Positions 29,028 through 37,842 of a stretch of DNA of 57,638 nucleotides are shown here, piece after piece (position 1 is the first letter of the stretch; the number at the start of each line of letters is the position of its first letter). This stretch comes from Pseudomonadota bacterium (GTDB lineage Bacteria; Pseudomonadota; Gammaproteobacteria; Burkholderiales; Burkholderiaceae_C). The stretch spans positions 1-57,638 of the forward strand of contig JAUNHQ010000011.1 in NCBI GenBank assembly GCA_030535425.1, read 5' to 3'. The notes beneath the pieces were generated by a model that saw only the letters and a program-made list of their open reading frames with translations, did no database searches and had not been told where the DNA came from. A program made the position numbers and the translations under genes.

Positions 29028-30014
29028 TCACTGTGGCTTAAAGCCGCTGTCGCGAATGATGCCCGCCCACACCTTGGTGTAGGCACGCTCGCGCGCATCG
29101 AGCTGGGCCGGGGTCATGTAACCCACGCTCAGGCCCATGTCGGTCAGTTGCTTGCGCACATCGGGCAGCGCCACCGCCTTGTCCAGCGCACGCGTAAAGG
29201 CGTTGATGAAGTTGGCTGGCGTGCCCTGCGGCGCCCAGAAGCCGTAAAAGGGCATGTCCTCCAGCCCCTGAATGCCCTGCTCGGCCAGCGTGGGCACCTC
29301 GGGCATGGCGGCCTGGCGCTGCCCGCCCAGCACAGCCAGCATGCGCAGCTTGCCTGCGCGCTGGTGCTCAATAAAGTCCTGCACCGAGCCAATGCCCGCC
29401 GGAATCTGGTTGCCCAGCATGTCCCCGATCATGGGGGCACTGCCCTTATAGGGCACGGGTACCAGGTCCAGCCCATGGCGCTTGGCCAGCAGATGCACCA
29501 GAAACTCGGGCGTGGACGCCGGCGCGGGAATGCCGATGGCGCTTTTGCCCCCTTGCGCTTTCACCCAGGCCAGGTATTCACCCAGAGTTCTGGCCGGCGT
29601 GCCCGGCGAAACCGCCAGGCCGTTGACGAAGCTGGCGAAGCCACCCAGCGATGCAAAGTCGGTCTGCGGGTCATAGCCCGGCTTGGCCACCACTTGCGGC
29701 AGGATGGAGATGGTGTGGTCGTGCGAGAGAAACACCAGCGTGCCATCGGCAGGCGCGGCCTTGAGCTGCTGCGCGGCCAGCTGGCCACCGGCGCCGGGGC
29801 GGTTTTCCACCACCACGGGGCGCTGCAGCTCGTCCTGGAGCTTGCCTGCCAGCAGCCGTGCAATCACGTCCGAACCGCCGCCAGGCGCAAAGCCGACCAG
29901 GATGCGCAGTGTGCGCTCGCCCTGTCCCGCCCAGGCAGCGCCCGCGCTGGCAGGCAAGGCCGCAGCGGCCAGCAGGCGGGCCGTGAACTGACGGCGTGAA
30001 ACGGTGTGTGACAT
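29028..30014 (-). CDS. Bug/TctC-family substrate-binding receptor with twin-arginine-like signal
   Basis: A 328-residue protein whose N-terminus carries SRRQFTARLLAAAALPASAGAAWA, fitting a Tat signal (SRRxFxx). Mature landmarks are LRILVGFAPGGGSDVIARLLA, VVENRPGAGG, ADGTLVFLSHDH and VPYKGSAPMIGDML. It binds a small organic ligand in the periplasm. The ATG at 30014 gives a normal signal length; an earlier in-frame start adds ten residues. A creatininase-family gene lies upstream on the same strand, with a repeat between them. No TctAB genes are present. Confidence 0.9.
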   Translation of the reverse strand: MSHTVSRRQFTARLLAAAALPASAGAAWAGQGERTLRILVGFAPGGGSDVIARLLAGKLQDELQRPVVVENRPGAGGQLAAQQLKAAPADGTLVFLSHDHTISILPQVVAKPGYDPQTDFASLGGFASFVNGLAVSPGTPARTLGEYLAWVKAQGGKSAIGIPAPASTPEFLVHLLAKRHGLDLVPVPYKGSAPMIGDMLGNQIPAGIGSVQDFIEHQRAGKLRMLAVLGGQRQAAMPEVPTLAEQGIQGLEDMPFYGFWAPQGTPANFINAFTRALDKAVALPDVRKQLTDMGLSVGYMTPAQLDARERAYTKVWAGIIRDSGFKPQ

Positions 30015-30113
30015 GCAGGAATCCAGTGAATATGAAAGCGCCAAATTCTAGGCTCTGACCACGCCCGCCACCACGCAACAGCGCAGAGGGCATCAGACCA
30101 GAAAATCAAAAAC

Positions 30114-30160
30114 CATAGCTGAAAACCCTTATGGAAAAAGCGCAAATGGCTTTTTTCATT
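30114..30160 (+). repeat. Dispersed AT-rich repeat, copy between the Bug receptor and creatininase genes
   Basis: ATAGCTGAAAACCCTTATGG then AAAAAGCGCAAATGGCTTTTTTCATTCG. The left GCTAT block is missing, so the copy looks 5'-truncated. It is antisense to both neighbours. Confidence 0.65.
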
Positions 30161-30185
30161 CGGGCTCTTTGGCTTTGCCCACTCG

Positions 30186-31031
30186 TCAGCGCCCGCGCAA
30201 GGTGTTGGCGGGCAACTGGTCGATTTCCACCAGCAGCGCGGCCAGGGCGCGGCCTGCGGCTTCCACCAGCGCCAGGCCGTCTTCCACCGTGGCGGCGGCG
30301 GCGTTTCCGGCCACGCCATCGGGGTGCAAGTCTTGCGCCGCCCAGGCCAGCTTGGCGCTTTTGCCATTGCCTAAGATGGCATGGCGCTCGGCACGCTGGC
30401 GCGAGCTGCTTTCAAAGTGCTGGGCCTTGTTCATGCGCACCAGCCGGGGCTTGAGGGCCAGCATCATGGCCGTTTCCATTTGCCCGCCATGCACGCCAAA
30501 GCGGTGTTCCTCGGCTGAAAAGCGCGTCATCACGTCGCGGCCTTCGGCATCGCGCAGGGGCAGGTTGAACCAGCTGACGCTGTAGACCAGCAGCCCCAGG
30601 CGCGTGCGCCAGTCGCGCGCCACCACATCCATCAGGCTGACCTGGCCGCCGTGGGTATTGAACAGCACCAGCTTCTTTACCCCGCTGGCGGCCACACTTT
30701 CGGCAATGTCGGTCCACAGGCGCATCACAGTGTCGGCCTTGAGCGTGAGGGTGCCGGCAAACGCGGCGTGCTCTGGGCTGTAGCCAATGCGCTGCACGGG
30801 CAGAAACAAGGCGGGTAAATCCGCTGGCAGATGCATGGCCGCCACCTGCGCCATGCTGTGTGCCAGGTTGGCATCCACCGACAAGGGCAGGTGCGGGCCG
30901 TGCTGCTCGGTCGCGCCCAGGGGCAGCACGGCAATGGCGCGCGACATGTCAAGCGAGGCGAAGTCCGTCGTCACCAGGTCAGACCATTGGCGCGTGCGCG
31001 GCGGGCGTGGAGGCAAGGCGGGGCTGGACAT
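30186..31031 (-). CDS. Creatininase-family amidohydrolase
   Basis: A 281-residue protein with the family metal-site motifs LPLGATEQHGPHLPLSVDA near residue 35, giving Glu and His ligands, plus FNTHGGQVSLMD near 125 and EEHRFGVHGGQMETAMML near 175. Members include creatininase, the riboflavin-pathway ArfB, and MftE of mycofactocin maturation; no mycofactocin genes lie nearby. The frame is open much further upstream, but the ATG at 31031 gives the normal length and N-terminus. The substrate is unknown. Confidence 0.88.
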   Translation of the reverse strand: MSSPALPPRPPRTRQWSDLVTTDFASLDMSRAIAVLPLGATEQHGPHLPLSVDANLAHSMAQVAAMHLPADLPALFLPVQRIGYSPEHAAFAGTLTLKADTVMRLWTDIAESVAASGVKKLVLFNTHGGQVSLMDVVARDWRTRLGLLVYSVSWFNLPLRDAEGRDVMTRFSAEEHRFGVHGGQMETAMMLALKPRLVRMNKAQHFESSSRQRAERHAILGNGKSAKLAWAAQDLHPDGVAGNAAAATVEDGLALVEAAGRALAALLVEIDQLPANTLRGR

Positions 31032-31116
31032 GGGCGTGATGTTATCGCTCACTGCCTTCAAATGGTTGCATTTGTGGCGATCCTGACACATCACACCGCC
31101 AGGCTTTGCGCCTGGG

Positions 31117-31704
31117 CTATCCCCGCCTGGCCCAGCCGGCCAGCAGCCCCAGCGCCAGCCAGCCGGCCAGCACCAGGCCCAGCAGCACCGCACCCAGCGT
31201 GGTGAAAAAGGCGTGCTGGCGTTGCACATCCACCGCCATGGCCACCACCAGTGGCGCGGCGCCGTCCAGCGGCACGCGCATGATGAGTGCGCTGCCGCGC
31301 CAGGCACGGCCTTGCTCGCGCCAGCTCACCAGGGGAACGGGCGCTGCCGCGTGCGGCCTGGCCAACAGGGCCGCAGGCATGGCGGCATGGGCAGCCTGCT
31401 CGTACAGCGGCTGGCCGTGGGCGCCTTGCACGCGCACGGCCAGGCCCGGCTCGTCACCAAAGCGCTGGTGCAGCCAGCCGGGCAGCGCCGCCAGTGCCGC
31501 GGTGTCGTCCACGCGCGCCAGCAAGGCACTGGTTTCCTGCAGGTGCGCGTGCAGCCGGTCGCGGTCGCCCGATTCGAAAAACAGATGCAGCGCCAGCAGG
31601 CACACACCGGCCACTACGCCCAGCGCCAGCGCAGCCACGGCAGCCAGCACACGCACCCTGGGCCAGGCAAGCGGAGTGGCGGGGGAACTGGCGGTCAGGG
31701 TCAT
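31117..31704 (-). pseudogene. Truncated heavy-metal-type sensor kinase (sensor region only)
   Basis: About 195 residues: a first membrane helix (LAAVAALALGVVAGVCLLAL), a periplasmic region of about 120 residues (ARVDDTAALAALPGWLHQRF) and a second helix (LGAVLLGLVLAGWLALGLLAGWA). The protein then stops at WARRG, where CusS/CopS-type kinases continue into HAMP, HisKA and ATPase domains. None of those domains is found downstream; a hairpin CCAGGC/GCCTGG follows the stop. It diverges from a CopG-like gene, matching the usual copper context. It is either a decayed kinase or a stand-alone sensor. The start is uncertain (31704 or 31740). Confidence 0.6.
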
Positions 31705-31830
31705 GGCAAGCAGTACGGAGAAGATGACAATGGCGGGCATGCACAAAGGCAAGGGCGCCAGTGTGCCCGCTGCCCGCCGGGCCGCGCACATGGGCTGGCC
31801 ACTTTGTGCCGAAACCAGGAGAACCAAGCC

Positions 31831-32325
31831 ATGCATTCTTCACACTGGCGTCGCCGCCAGGCACTGCGCCTGCTGGCGCTGGGTGCAGCCACGCCCTGGG
31901 CCTGGGCCAGCCAGGCCGCCCAGCCGCTTGATAAGGGGCGCCCCGTGGCCATGACCTTGTGGAAAGGCCCGCAGTGCGGCTGCTGCGATGACTGGATGGC
32001 CCACATGAAGCAAAACGGCTTTGCCATGGCCGCCGTGCATGCCACGGGCAATAACGCCGCGCGTGCCCGCCTGGGGCTGCCAGCCCGGTATGGCTCGTGC
32101 CACACGGCGCTGATCGGCGGCTATGTGATTGAGGGCCATGTGCCCGCTGCCGATGTGCAGCGCCTGCTGCGCGAAAAGCCGCAGGCGCTGGGCCTGGCCG
32201 TGCCCGGCATGCCCGTGGGCTCGCCCGGCATGGACGGCCCGGCCTACGGCGGTCGCGTGGATGCCTATGACACCTTGCTGGTGCTGCACGACGGCAGCAG
32301 CCGGGTATTTCAGGCGCATCGCTGA
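31831..32325 (+). CDS. DUF411 (CopG-like) copper-binding periplasmic protein
   Basis: A 164-residue exported protein: an N-terminal RRRQALRLLALGAATPWAWA signal, then LWKGPQCGCCDDWMAHMKQNGF with the C-x-CC site, YGSCHTALIGGYVIEGHVPAADVQRLL, and C-terminal GMPVGSPGMDGPAYG with Met residues. DUF411 proteins such as P. aeruginosa CopG have a thioredoxin-like fold that binds copper clusters and act in copper tolerance. AGGAG precedes the ATG at 31831; the frame is open far upstream but overlaps the divergent sensor gene. Confidence 0.9.
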   Translation: MHSSHWRRRQALRLLALGAATPWAWASQAAQPLDKGRPVAMTLWKGPQCGCCDDWMAHMKQNGFAMAAVHATGNNAARARLGLPARYGSCHTALIGGYVIEGHVPAADVQRLLREKPQALGLAVPGMPVGSPGMDGPAYGGRVDAYDTLLVLHDGSSRVFQAHR

Positions 32326-32349
32326 TGTTTCGTTTTGCGGGCAGTGAAA

Positions 32350-32410
32350 TGCTGCATTTAAAGTAGCAACAATTCCTTCCCAATCAAGCGCGAAATGCTT
32401 TTTTCATTCG
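32350..32410 (+). repeat. Dispersed AT-rich repeat, copy between convergent genes
   Basis: TGCTGCATTTAAAGTAGCAAC, AATTCCTT, CAATCAAGCGCGAAATGCTTTTTTCATTCG. The left half has diverged, but the AAGCGCGAAATGC-T6-CATTCG end matches the copy at 30114-30160 closely. Confidence 0.65.
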
Positions 32411-32422
32411 TGAAAAAACCAC

Positions 32423-33025
32423 TCACCCCGCTGGCCCGGGCGTGCGGGCCACGTTCATCAGCCAGCACACTTGGGTGAAGTAGCCGATCAGGGCAATCAG
32501 CTCCACCACATCGGCCTGCCCCCACTGCACCAGCGCCTGGGCGTAGGTGGCCTCGTCCACGCGGTGCCAGGCGATGAGCTGCCGTGCCAGCGCGTGTGCC
32601 AGGGTCAAATCGCCCGCCAGGTCGTCTGGCAGCGGCTGGCCCGCATCCAGCGCGGCCAGCGCCGGGGCGGGCACGCCCGCAGCCTGCGCCAAGGGCAGGT
32701 GCATGTCCCACTCAAACACGTTCGACAGCTCGCGCGCCACCACGCAAATCGTCCATTCACGCAGTGCAGCAGGCAGGCTGCCCTGGTAGCGCAGCACCTC
32801 ACCCACACCGGCCACGGCAGCCAGCAGCGCCGGTTTGTGCAGCAAGGGGCGAAACGGGCCATACACCCCGCCGCGCGGGCCTTGGGTCAGCGCATCGGCA
32901 GCCGCTTGCTGGTGCGCGTCCAAACAGGCCGGCGGGGCCAGCCGCTCGGGCAGGCCAGACTCTGGAAAAACGCGTGGCGAACGCGCCGAAGGCGCTGCCG
33001 CAGCGCGGGAAGAAAAAGCATTCAT
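32423..33025 (-). CDS. Carboxymuconolactone-decarboxylase-family protein
   Basis: A 200-residue alpha-helical protein. The CMD/AhpD-like core is visible as GPFRPLLHKPALLAAVAGVGEVLRY, LREWTICVVARELSNVFEWDMHLPLA and VVELIALIGYFTQVCWLMNVA. The typical AhpD CxxC pair is absent, so gamma-carboxymuconolactone decarboxylase-type or unknown chemistry is more likely than peroxidase support. Its ATG overlaps the MFS stop as ATGA, so the two are translationally coupled. Confidence 0.87.
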   Translation of the reverse strand: MNAFSSRAAAAPSARSPRVFPESGLPERLAPPACLDAHQQAAADALTQGPRGGVYGPFRPLLHKPALLAAVAGVGEVLRYQGSLPAALREWTICVVARELSNVFEWDMHLPLAQAAGVPAPALAALDAGQPLPDDLAGDLTLAHALARQLIAWHRVDEATYAQALVQWGQADVVELIALIGYFTQVCWLMNVARTPGPAG

Positions 33026-34293
33026 GTCTCTGTGTCCTTGTCCATATGCCCAGCCGGCGCCTCGCGCGCCAGCCAGGCCGCGGTGGCCGCCAGCATCGCC
33101 GTGGCCAGCGCGTGGCTCCACCACAGCGCCTGCGGCCCGCTCAGCCCCGCACTGCCCAGCGCGCGCACCAGCAGCGGCCCGGCAATCTGCCCAGCGGCAA
33201 AAGCCACCGTCATGCGCGCCAGCAGCCGCGTGGCGTGCTCGGGCGCCAGCTCGCGCGCCAGTTGCAGCCCTGCCATGGTGGCCACCATGAAAGTGCCGCC
33301 CACCAGCACCGCCGACAGCGCCAGCGCCCACAGCGCCTGCGACAGCAGCAGCACCGCCGTGCCCAGCGCCATCACGCCTTGCGCCAGCGCCCACACGCGG
33401 CGCCGAGGCCAGCCACCCAAAGCCCGTGCGGCCAGCGCCACTGACAGCGCCGCCGCCGCGCCAAACAGCGGCCAGGTCAGGCCAAACACCAGCGGGTGGG
33501 CCACCTGCTCGCGCGCCATGGCGGGCAAAAAAGTGGCCGGCACGATGTAGCCAAAGCCAAACGCGCCGTAGCACAGCACCAGCGCCCCGTGTGGGCTGCC
33601 CAGCCGGGCCTGCTGGCCCACGCCTTTGGGCTCAGCGGGCGCAGCCGGGGCGGGTGGAGCGGGGGGAGCCGGTGGGGCAAGCGAGGGCCTGGCCACCTGG
33701 GCAGCAGGCCGCTGCGCCAGGCTGAAGGCGGCCCCGGCGGCGGCCAGCGCGCCCAGCTCCAGCCACAGCGCGCGTGCGGGCTGCATGCCGCCCAGCCAGG
33801 CCAGCAGGCCCGTCAGCGCAATGCCGGCGCCCACCCCCGTGTACATCCACGCGGCCATGCCCACGGCTTGGCGCCGCGCCAGCTCGCCCATGCACCAGGC
33901 GCTGGCGCACACCAGCGCCCAGGCGCTGAAGACCCCGGCAGCCAGCCGCAGCGCGCTGCCGGCCAGCGTCAGGGCAGCGGCAGGCAAGCTGCCCGCCAGC
34001 ACGGTGCACGCGGCCACCCCGCCCAGCGCCCAGCGCAGCCCCTGCCAGGGTCGCTGGCCCCAGCGCGCGGCCGTCAGTGCGCCCAGCAGGTAGCCGATGT
34101 AGTTGGCCGCCGCCCACTCAGCGCCACGCGCCGCATCCAGCGTGCCATCGCGCAGCATCAGCGGCCACAGCGGCGTGAAGGCAAAGCGCCCGATGCCCAT
34201 GGCCACGGCCAGGGCCACGGCACCGGCCAGCACCATGCGCCAGGCGCTGACACCATCATCCGAGAGGTAAGAGCGAACGGGGGATGAGCACAT
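33022..34293 (-). CDS. YbfB/YjiJ-family MFS transporter
   Basis: A 423-residue transporter with about 12 helices. The N-terminal motif GIGRFAFTPLWPLMLRDGTL and the segment ANYIGYLLGALTAARWG are typical of the YbfB/YjiJ family. A proline/alanine-rich loop (PAPPAPPAPAAPAEP) separates the two six-helix halves. The substrate is unknown. It forms a two-gene operon with the CMD protein and diverges from a LysR regulator that probably controls it. Confidence 0.9.
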   Translation of the reverse strand: MCSSPVRSYLSDDGVSAWRMVLAGAVALAVAMGIGRFAFTPLWPLMLRDGTLDAARGAEWAAANYIGYLLGALTAARWGQRPWQGLRWALGGVAACTVLAGSLPAAALTLAGSALRLAAGVFSAWALVCASAWCMGELARRQAVGMAAWMYTGVGAGIALTGLLAWLGGMQPARALWLELGALAAAGAAFSLAQRPAAQVARPSLAPPAPPAPPAPAAPAEPKGVGQQARLGSPHGALVLCYGAFGFGYIVPATFLPAMAREQVAHPLVFGLTWPLFGAAAALSVALAARALGGWPRRRVWALAQGVMALGTAVLLLSQALWALALSAVLVGGTFMVATMAGLQLARELAPEHATRLLARMTVAFAAGQIAGPLLVRALGSAGLSGPQALWWSHALATAMLAATAAWLAREAPAGHMDKDTET

Positions 34294-34324
34294 GGCGCGG
34301 CATTGGATCGCAACTCACAACGAT

Positions 34325-34342
34325 TGAAAAGTGAATTTTTCA
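34325..34342. promoter_or_regulatory. Candidate LysR-type operator between the MFS and LysR genes
   Basis: A perfect inverted repeat TGAAAA, 6 nt, TTTTCA. It sits in the 66-bp divergent intergenic region, 18 bp before the LysR start and 32 bp before the MFS start. LysR regulators usually bind a T-N11-A dyad in exactly such intervals. The dyad is seen; its use by this regulator is inferred. Confidence 0.55.
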
Positions 34343-34359
34343 GACAGAATATTCTTGAT

Positions 34360-35247
34360 ATGAGAACAATCAATTTGGATGAGCTGGAAATCTTCCGCTG
34401 TGTCGCGCGCGAAGGCGGTGTACTGCGCGCCGCCAGCCAGCTGCATCGCGTGCCTTCCAACGTCACCACCCGCATCAAGCAGCTGGAGCAGCGCCTGGGC
34501 GTGGCGCTGTTTCACCGCCAGGGGCGTGCGCTGGTGCTGACCGAGCCAGGCCAGACCTTGCTGACCCACGCAGAGCGGCTGCTGCACCTGGCCGCCGAGG
34601 CAGAGCAGGACGTGCGCGATGGCGCCATGCGCGGCACTTTGCGCCTGGGCGCGCTGGAATCAGCCGCCGCCGCGCGGCTGCCGCCCGTGCTCGCGGCCTT
34701 TCATGCACGGCACCCTGATGTGCGCGTAGAGCTATGCACTGGCGCCACCGATGTGCTGCTGGGGCAATTGCGGCGCTTCGCCGTGGATGCGGTCTTCGTC
34801 TCCGAGCCATTTGAGCCGGGCGCACTGGCCACCCGGCCCGTGTTCCGCGAAGAGCTGGTGCTCATCACCCCTGCGAATATGCATGCACCGCGTGGCGCCG
34901 CTGCGCTCAACGGCTGCACCCTGGTGGCCTTTGGCCACGGCTGCGCCTACCGCCGACGCGCGCTGCAATGGCTGTCCAGCGAAGGCGCAGCGCCCGCGCG
35001 CATGCTGGAGCTGGCCTCCTACCACGCCATCGTGGCCTGCGTGGCGGCAGGCACGGGTGTGGCCGTCGTCCCCGCCCAGGTGCTGGCACATGCCACATGG
35101 GGCAGCAGTGTGCGACGGCATCGACTGCCGCCGCGAATGCGTGTCAGCCTCACCCACCTGGCCTGGCACGGGCAGCCCGGCACAGCCTTACAAGCACTGA
35201 TGGCGATGCTGCCTGCGCCCCCCCCCAGTCCTCATGCCAGTCCATGA
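34360..35247 (+). CDS. LysR-family transcriptional regulator
   Basis: A 295-residue regulator starting MRTINLDELEIFRCVAREGG. The winged helix-turn-helix covers about residues 1-60 (RAASQLHRVPSNVTTRIKQLE), and a two-lobed effector domain follows. The ATG at 34360 fits the family; a TTG at 34303 would extend into the operator region. It diverges from the MFS/CMD operon and is probably its regulator. The effector is unknown. Confidence 0.92.
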   Translation: MRTINLDELEIFRCVAREGGVLRAASQLHRVPSNVTTRIKQLEQRLGVALFHRQGRALVLTEPGQTLLTHAERLLHLAAEAEQDVRDGAMRGTLRLGALESAAAARLPPVLAAFHARHPDVRVELCTGATDVLLGQLRRFAVDAVFVSEPFEPGALATRPVFREELVLITPANMHAPRGAAALNGCTLVAFGHGCAYRRRALQWLSSEGAAPARMLELASYHAIVACVAAGTGVAVVPAQVLAHATWGSSVRRHRLPPRMRVSLTHLAWHGQPGTALQALMAMLPAPPPSPHASP

Positions 35248-35366
35248 CAGTCCACACACCCAGTGCGCTACCCTCGCCTGCCAGGCGCTGCGGCCGGAAC
35301 CAATCGCCCAGCCCGCGCTCCCAAGCAGCTCTTTTTTTCGCTACTCCTTCGACCCTCGTGCCTCCC

Positions 35367-37637
35367 ATGCCCGCCCTCTCCTTCCTGGCCGCCCGTTCTC
35401 TGCTATGGCATGTATTGGCTTTGTGGGTCATGGCGCTGGGCCTGCTGCCGGCCAGCGCCTGGGCGCAGCTGGCGCCGCCGTCTGAGCTGCGCACCGAGCA
35501 GGTGCAGGCGCAGCTTTTGGCCCATGCGCCGCAAGGCGTGCCGCTGGGGCTGGCGCCCGAGCAGGCGGCTCAGCAGCCGGTGTGGGTGGGCCTGCACATC
35601 ACCCATGCGCCCGATTGGCACACCTATTGGAAAAACCCCGGCGATTCGGGCCTGCCCACCGAGCTGCACTGGACGCTGCCGCCCGGCGTGATGGCGGGCG
35701 ACATTGCCTGGCCGCTGCCCAAGAAGATTCCCATCGGCCACCTGGCCAATTACGGCTACGAGGGCACGGTGCTGCTGCCTGTGCCGCTGATCGTCACGCC
35801 CGACTACCAGCCCGGCCCGCTGGCCGATGCCATGGATATCAAGCTCAAGGCCACCTGGCTAGTGTGCCGGCAAGAGTGCATTCCGCAAGAAGGCGAGTTT
35901 TCGCTCAAGCTGCCGCTGCGCGGCTCCACCGCGCTGCATGGCGCGGTGTTTGATGCCGCGCTCAAGGCCCAGCCCGCGGCGCTGCCCGGCGCGCACAGCG
36001 TCAGCCTGCAAAACAGCGGTCAGCGCCTGGCCGTGCGCGTGCAGGGCCTGCCCGAGTCCTTGCGTGGGCAGACGCTGCACGTCTTTCCTGAAACGCCCCA
36101 CGTCATCACCACCGCCGCCACCTTGGCTGCCCCCGGCGCGCCGCTGGATGCGCGCAGCTGGTCGCAGGCATGGGATGGCGGTGTGTGGACGGCGGATTTG
36201 CCCGTGTCGCCCGAGCGCGCCGACAGCCCCGCCGCCATGCCCCTGGTGCTGGTGGCTGAAAACGGCCAGGGCTGGCGCGCCGAAGCGCCCGTGCAAGGCA
36301 CGTGGCCCGCCCTGGCCGCGCCCGCCGTCATCTCCCCCGCGCTGGAGGCCGCGCTGCAAGCCAATGCGGCCAGCGCCTCGCCGGTCAACACCAGCAGCGC
36401 CGCAGCCACCACCGTGCCGGCCGCCACTTTTGTCTGGGCGCTGCTGGGCGCGTTCGTCGGTGGGCTGGTGCTCAACCTCATGCCTTGCGTGTTTCCGGTG
36501 CTGGCGATCAAGGTGATGGGCTTTGCCCGCCACGCGCAAGACGTGCGCGCGCACCGCCTGAGCGGGCTGGCCTACACCGCCGGGGTGCTGCTGTCGTTCA
36601 TGGCGCTGGGCGCGCTGATGCTGGCGCTGCGCGCGGCGGGGCAGCAGCTGGGCTGGGGCTTTCAGCTGCAATCGCCCGCCGTGGTGGCGGCGCTGGCGGC
36701 GCTGTTCACGGTGATTGGGCTGAACCTGGCCGGTGTGTTCGAGTTTGGCCACTTTCTGCCCAGCCGCGTGGCCGCCTTGCAGGCGCGCCACCCGGTGCTG
36801 GACGCGGGCTTGTCCGGCGTGCTGGCCGTGGCCGTGGCCAGCCCGTGCACCGCGCCGTTCATGGGCGCTTCGCTGGGCCTGGCCATGGGCCTGCCTGCCT
36901 GGCAGGCGCTGGCGGTGTTTGCCGCCATTGGCCTGGGCATGGCCTGGCCGTACCTGGCCGCCAGCTTCTGGCCCGCCGTGGCGCGCTGGCTGCCCCGGCC
37001 CGGCGCGTGGATGGACACCTTCCGCAAGTTCCTGGCCTTTCCCATGTTCGGCACCGTGGCCTGGCTGCTGTGGGTGCTGGGCCAGCAAAGCGGCATCGAC
37101 GGCGCGGGCGCGCTGCTGGCGCTGCTGGTGGCGCTGGCGCTGCTTCTGTGGACGCTGGGCCTGGCCGGGCGCGCGCGGCAGGTGCTGGCCCCACTGGCGC
37201 TGGCGCTGGGCGGCTTCTTGCTGTGGAGCTTAGGCCCGCACGTCACGCGCCTGGCCCCGGCCGAGGCTGCCAGTGCCCCGGCGGCCGGGCAGGCTGCTGG
37301 CCACTGGCAGCCCTGGTCGTCCCAGGCTGTGCAGACGGTGCTGGCCGAAGGCCGGCCGGTGTTTGTCGATTTCACCGCCGCCTGGTGCGTGACCTGCCAG
37401 TACAACAAGAAAACCACCTTGGCCAATACCCAGGTGCTGGCCGCGCTGGATGCGGCGCGGGTGCAAACCTTTCGCGCCGACTGGACGCGGCGCGACGCGG
37501 CCATCACGGCAGAGCTGCAAAAGCTGGGCCGCGCGGGTGTGCCGGTGTATGTGCTGCAAGCGCCGGGGCAGCCGCCCGTGGTGTTGAGCGAGGTGCTCAG
37601 CGTGGCCGATGTGATGCAGGCGCTGGCCCGTCTGTAG
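35367..37637 (+). CDS. Thiol:disulfide interchange protein, DsbD/ScsB-like
   Basis: A 756-residue inner-membrane protein. A signal peptide ends after SAWA. The long periplasmic N-domain (about 30-330) has HAPDWHTYWKNPGDSGLPT and a Cys pair near CRQEC. The membrane domain carries the CcdA-type cysteines in LMPCVFPVLAIK (near 373) and ASPCTAPFMG (near 492). The C-terminal thioredoxin domain has AAWCVTCQYNKKTT near 673. The extended N-domain is ScsB-like. It moves electrons from cytoplasmic thioredoxin to periplasmic thiol proteins. The start is the ATG at 35367; earlier in-frame sequence overlaps the LysR gene. Confidence 0.92.
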   Translation: MPALSFLAARSLLWHVLALWVMALGLLPASAWAQLAPPSELRTEQVQAQLLAHAPQGVPLGLAPEQAAQQPVWVGLHITHAPDWHTYWKNPGDSGLPTELHWTLPPGVMAGDIAWPLPKKIPIGHLANYGYEGTVLLPVPLIVTPDYQPGPLADAMDIKLKATWLVCRQECIPQEGEFSLKLPLRGSTALHGAVFDAALKAQPAALPGAHSVSLQNSGQRLAVRVQGLPESLRGQTLHVFPETPHVITTAATLAAPGAPLDARSWSQAWDGGVWTADLPVSPERADSPAAMPLVLVAENGQGWRAEAPVQGTWPALAAPAVISPALEAALQANAASASPVNTSSAAATTVPAATFVWALLGAFVGGLVLNLMPCVFPVLAIKVMGFARHAQDVRAHRLSGLAYTAGVLLSFMALGALMLALRAAGQQLGWGFQLQSPAVVAALAALFTVIGLNLAGVFEFGHFLPSRVAALQARHPVLDAGLSGVLAVAVASPCTAPFMGASLGLAMGLPAWQALAVFAAIGLGMAWPYLAASFWPAVARWLPRPGAWMDTFRKFLAFPMFGTVAWLLWVLGQQSGIDGAGALLALLVALALLLWTLGLAGRARQVLAPLALALGGFLLWSLGPHVTRLAPAEAASAPAAGQAAGHWQPWSSQAVQTVLAEGRPVFVDFTAAWCVTCQYNKKTTLANTQVLAALDAARVQTFRADWTRRDAAITAELQKLGRAGVPVYVLQAPGQPPVVLSEVLSVADVMQALARL

Positions 37638-37665
37638 CGCGCCTGGTAAACGCCATTACAGCCAT

Positions 37666-37728
37666 TCATTAAAAAACAGCTTTTGCGCGCAACCAGCAAT
37701 GATTTTTAGCTATAAAAATAATAGAAAA
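37666..37728 (-). repeat. Dispersed AT-rich repeat, copy between convergent genes
   Basis: On the minus strand: CTATTATTTTTATAGCTA, AAAATCATT, GGTTGCGCGCAAAAGCTGTTTTTTAATG. Its AT-rich left part directly follows the hairpin that ends the protease operon and supplies the T-rich tail. Confidence 0.75.
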
Positions 37729-37775
37729 CCTTTGAACAGGGCGCCGCCGCAAGAGGCTTTGCCTGTTCAAAGGTT
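37715..37775 (-). terminator. Terminator of the protease operon
   Basis: Perfect 14-bp arms AACCTTTGAACAGG (37727-37740) and CCTGTTCAAAGGTT (37762-37775) with a 21-nt loop. On the minus strand the stem is followed by a T-rich stretch, TTCTATTATTTTT, contributed by the adjoining repeat. Placed 67 bp after the protease stop. Confidence 0.75.
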
Positions 37776-37842
37776 CAAGGGGCGCCGCCAGCCTGGCGGG
37801 TTAGCGCCAGCAGGCGGGCAGACAGCCGCCCGGCTCTTGGGC

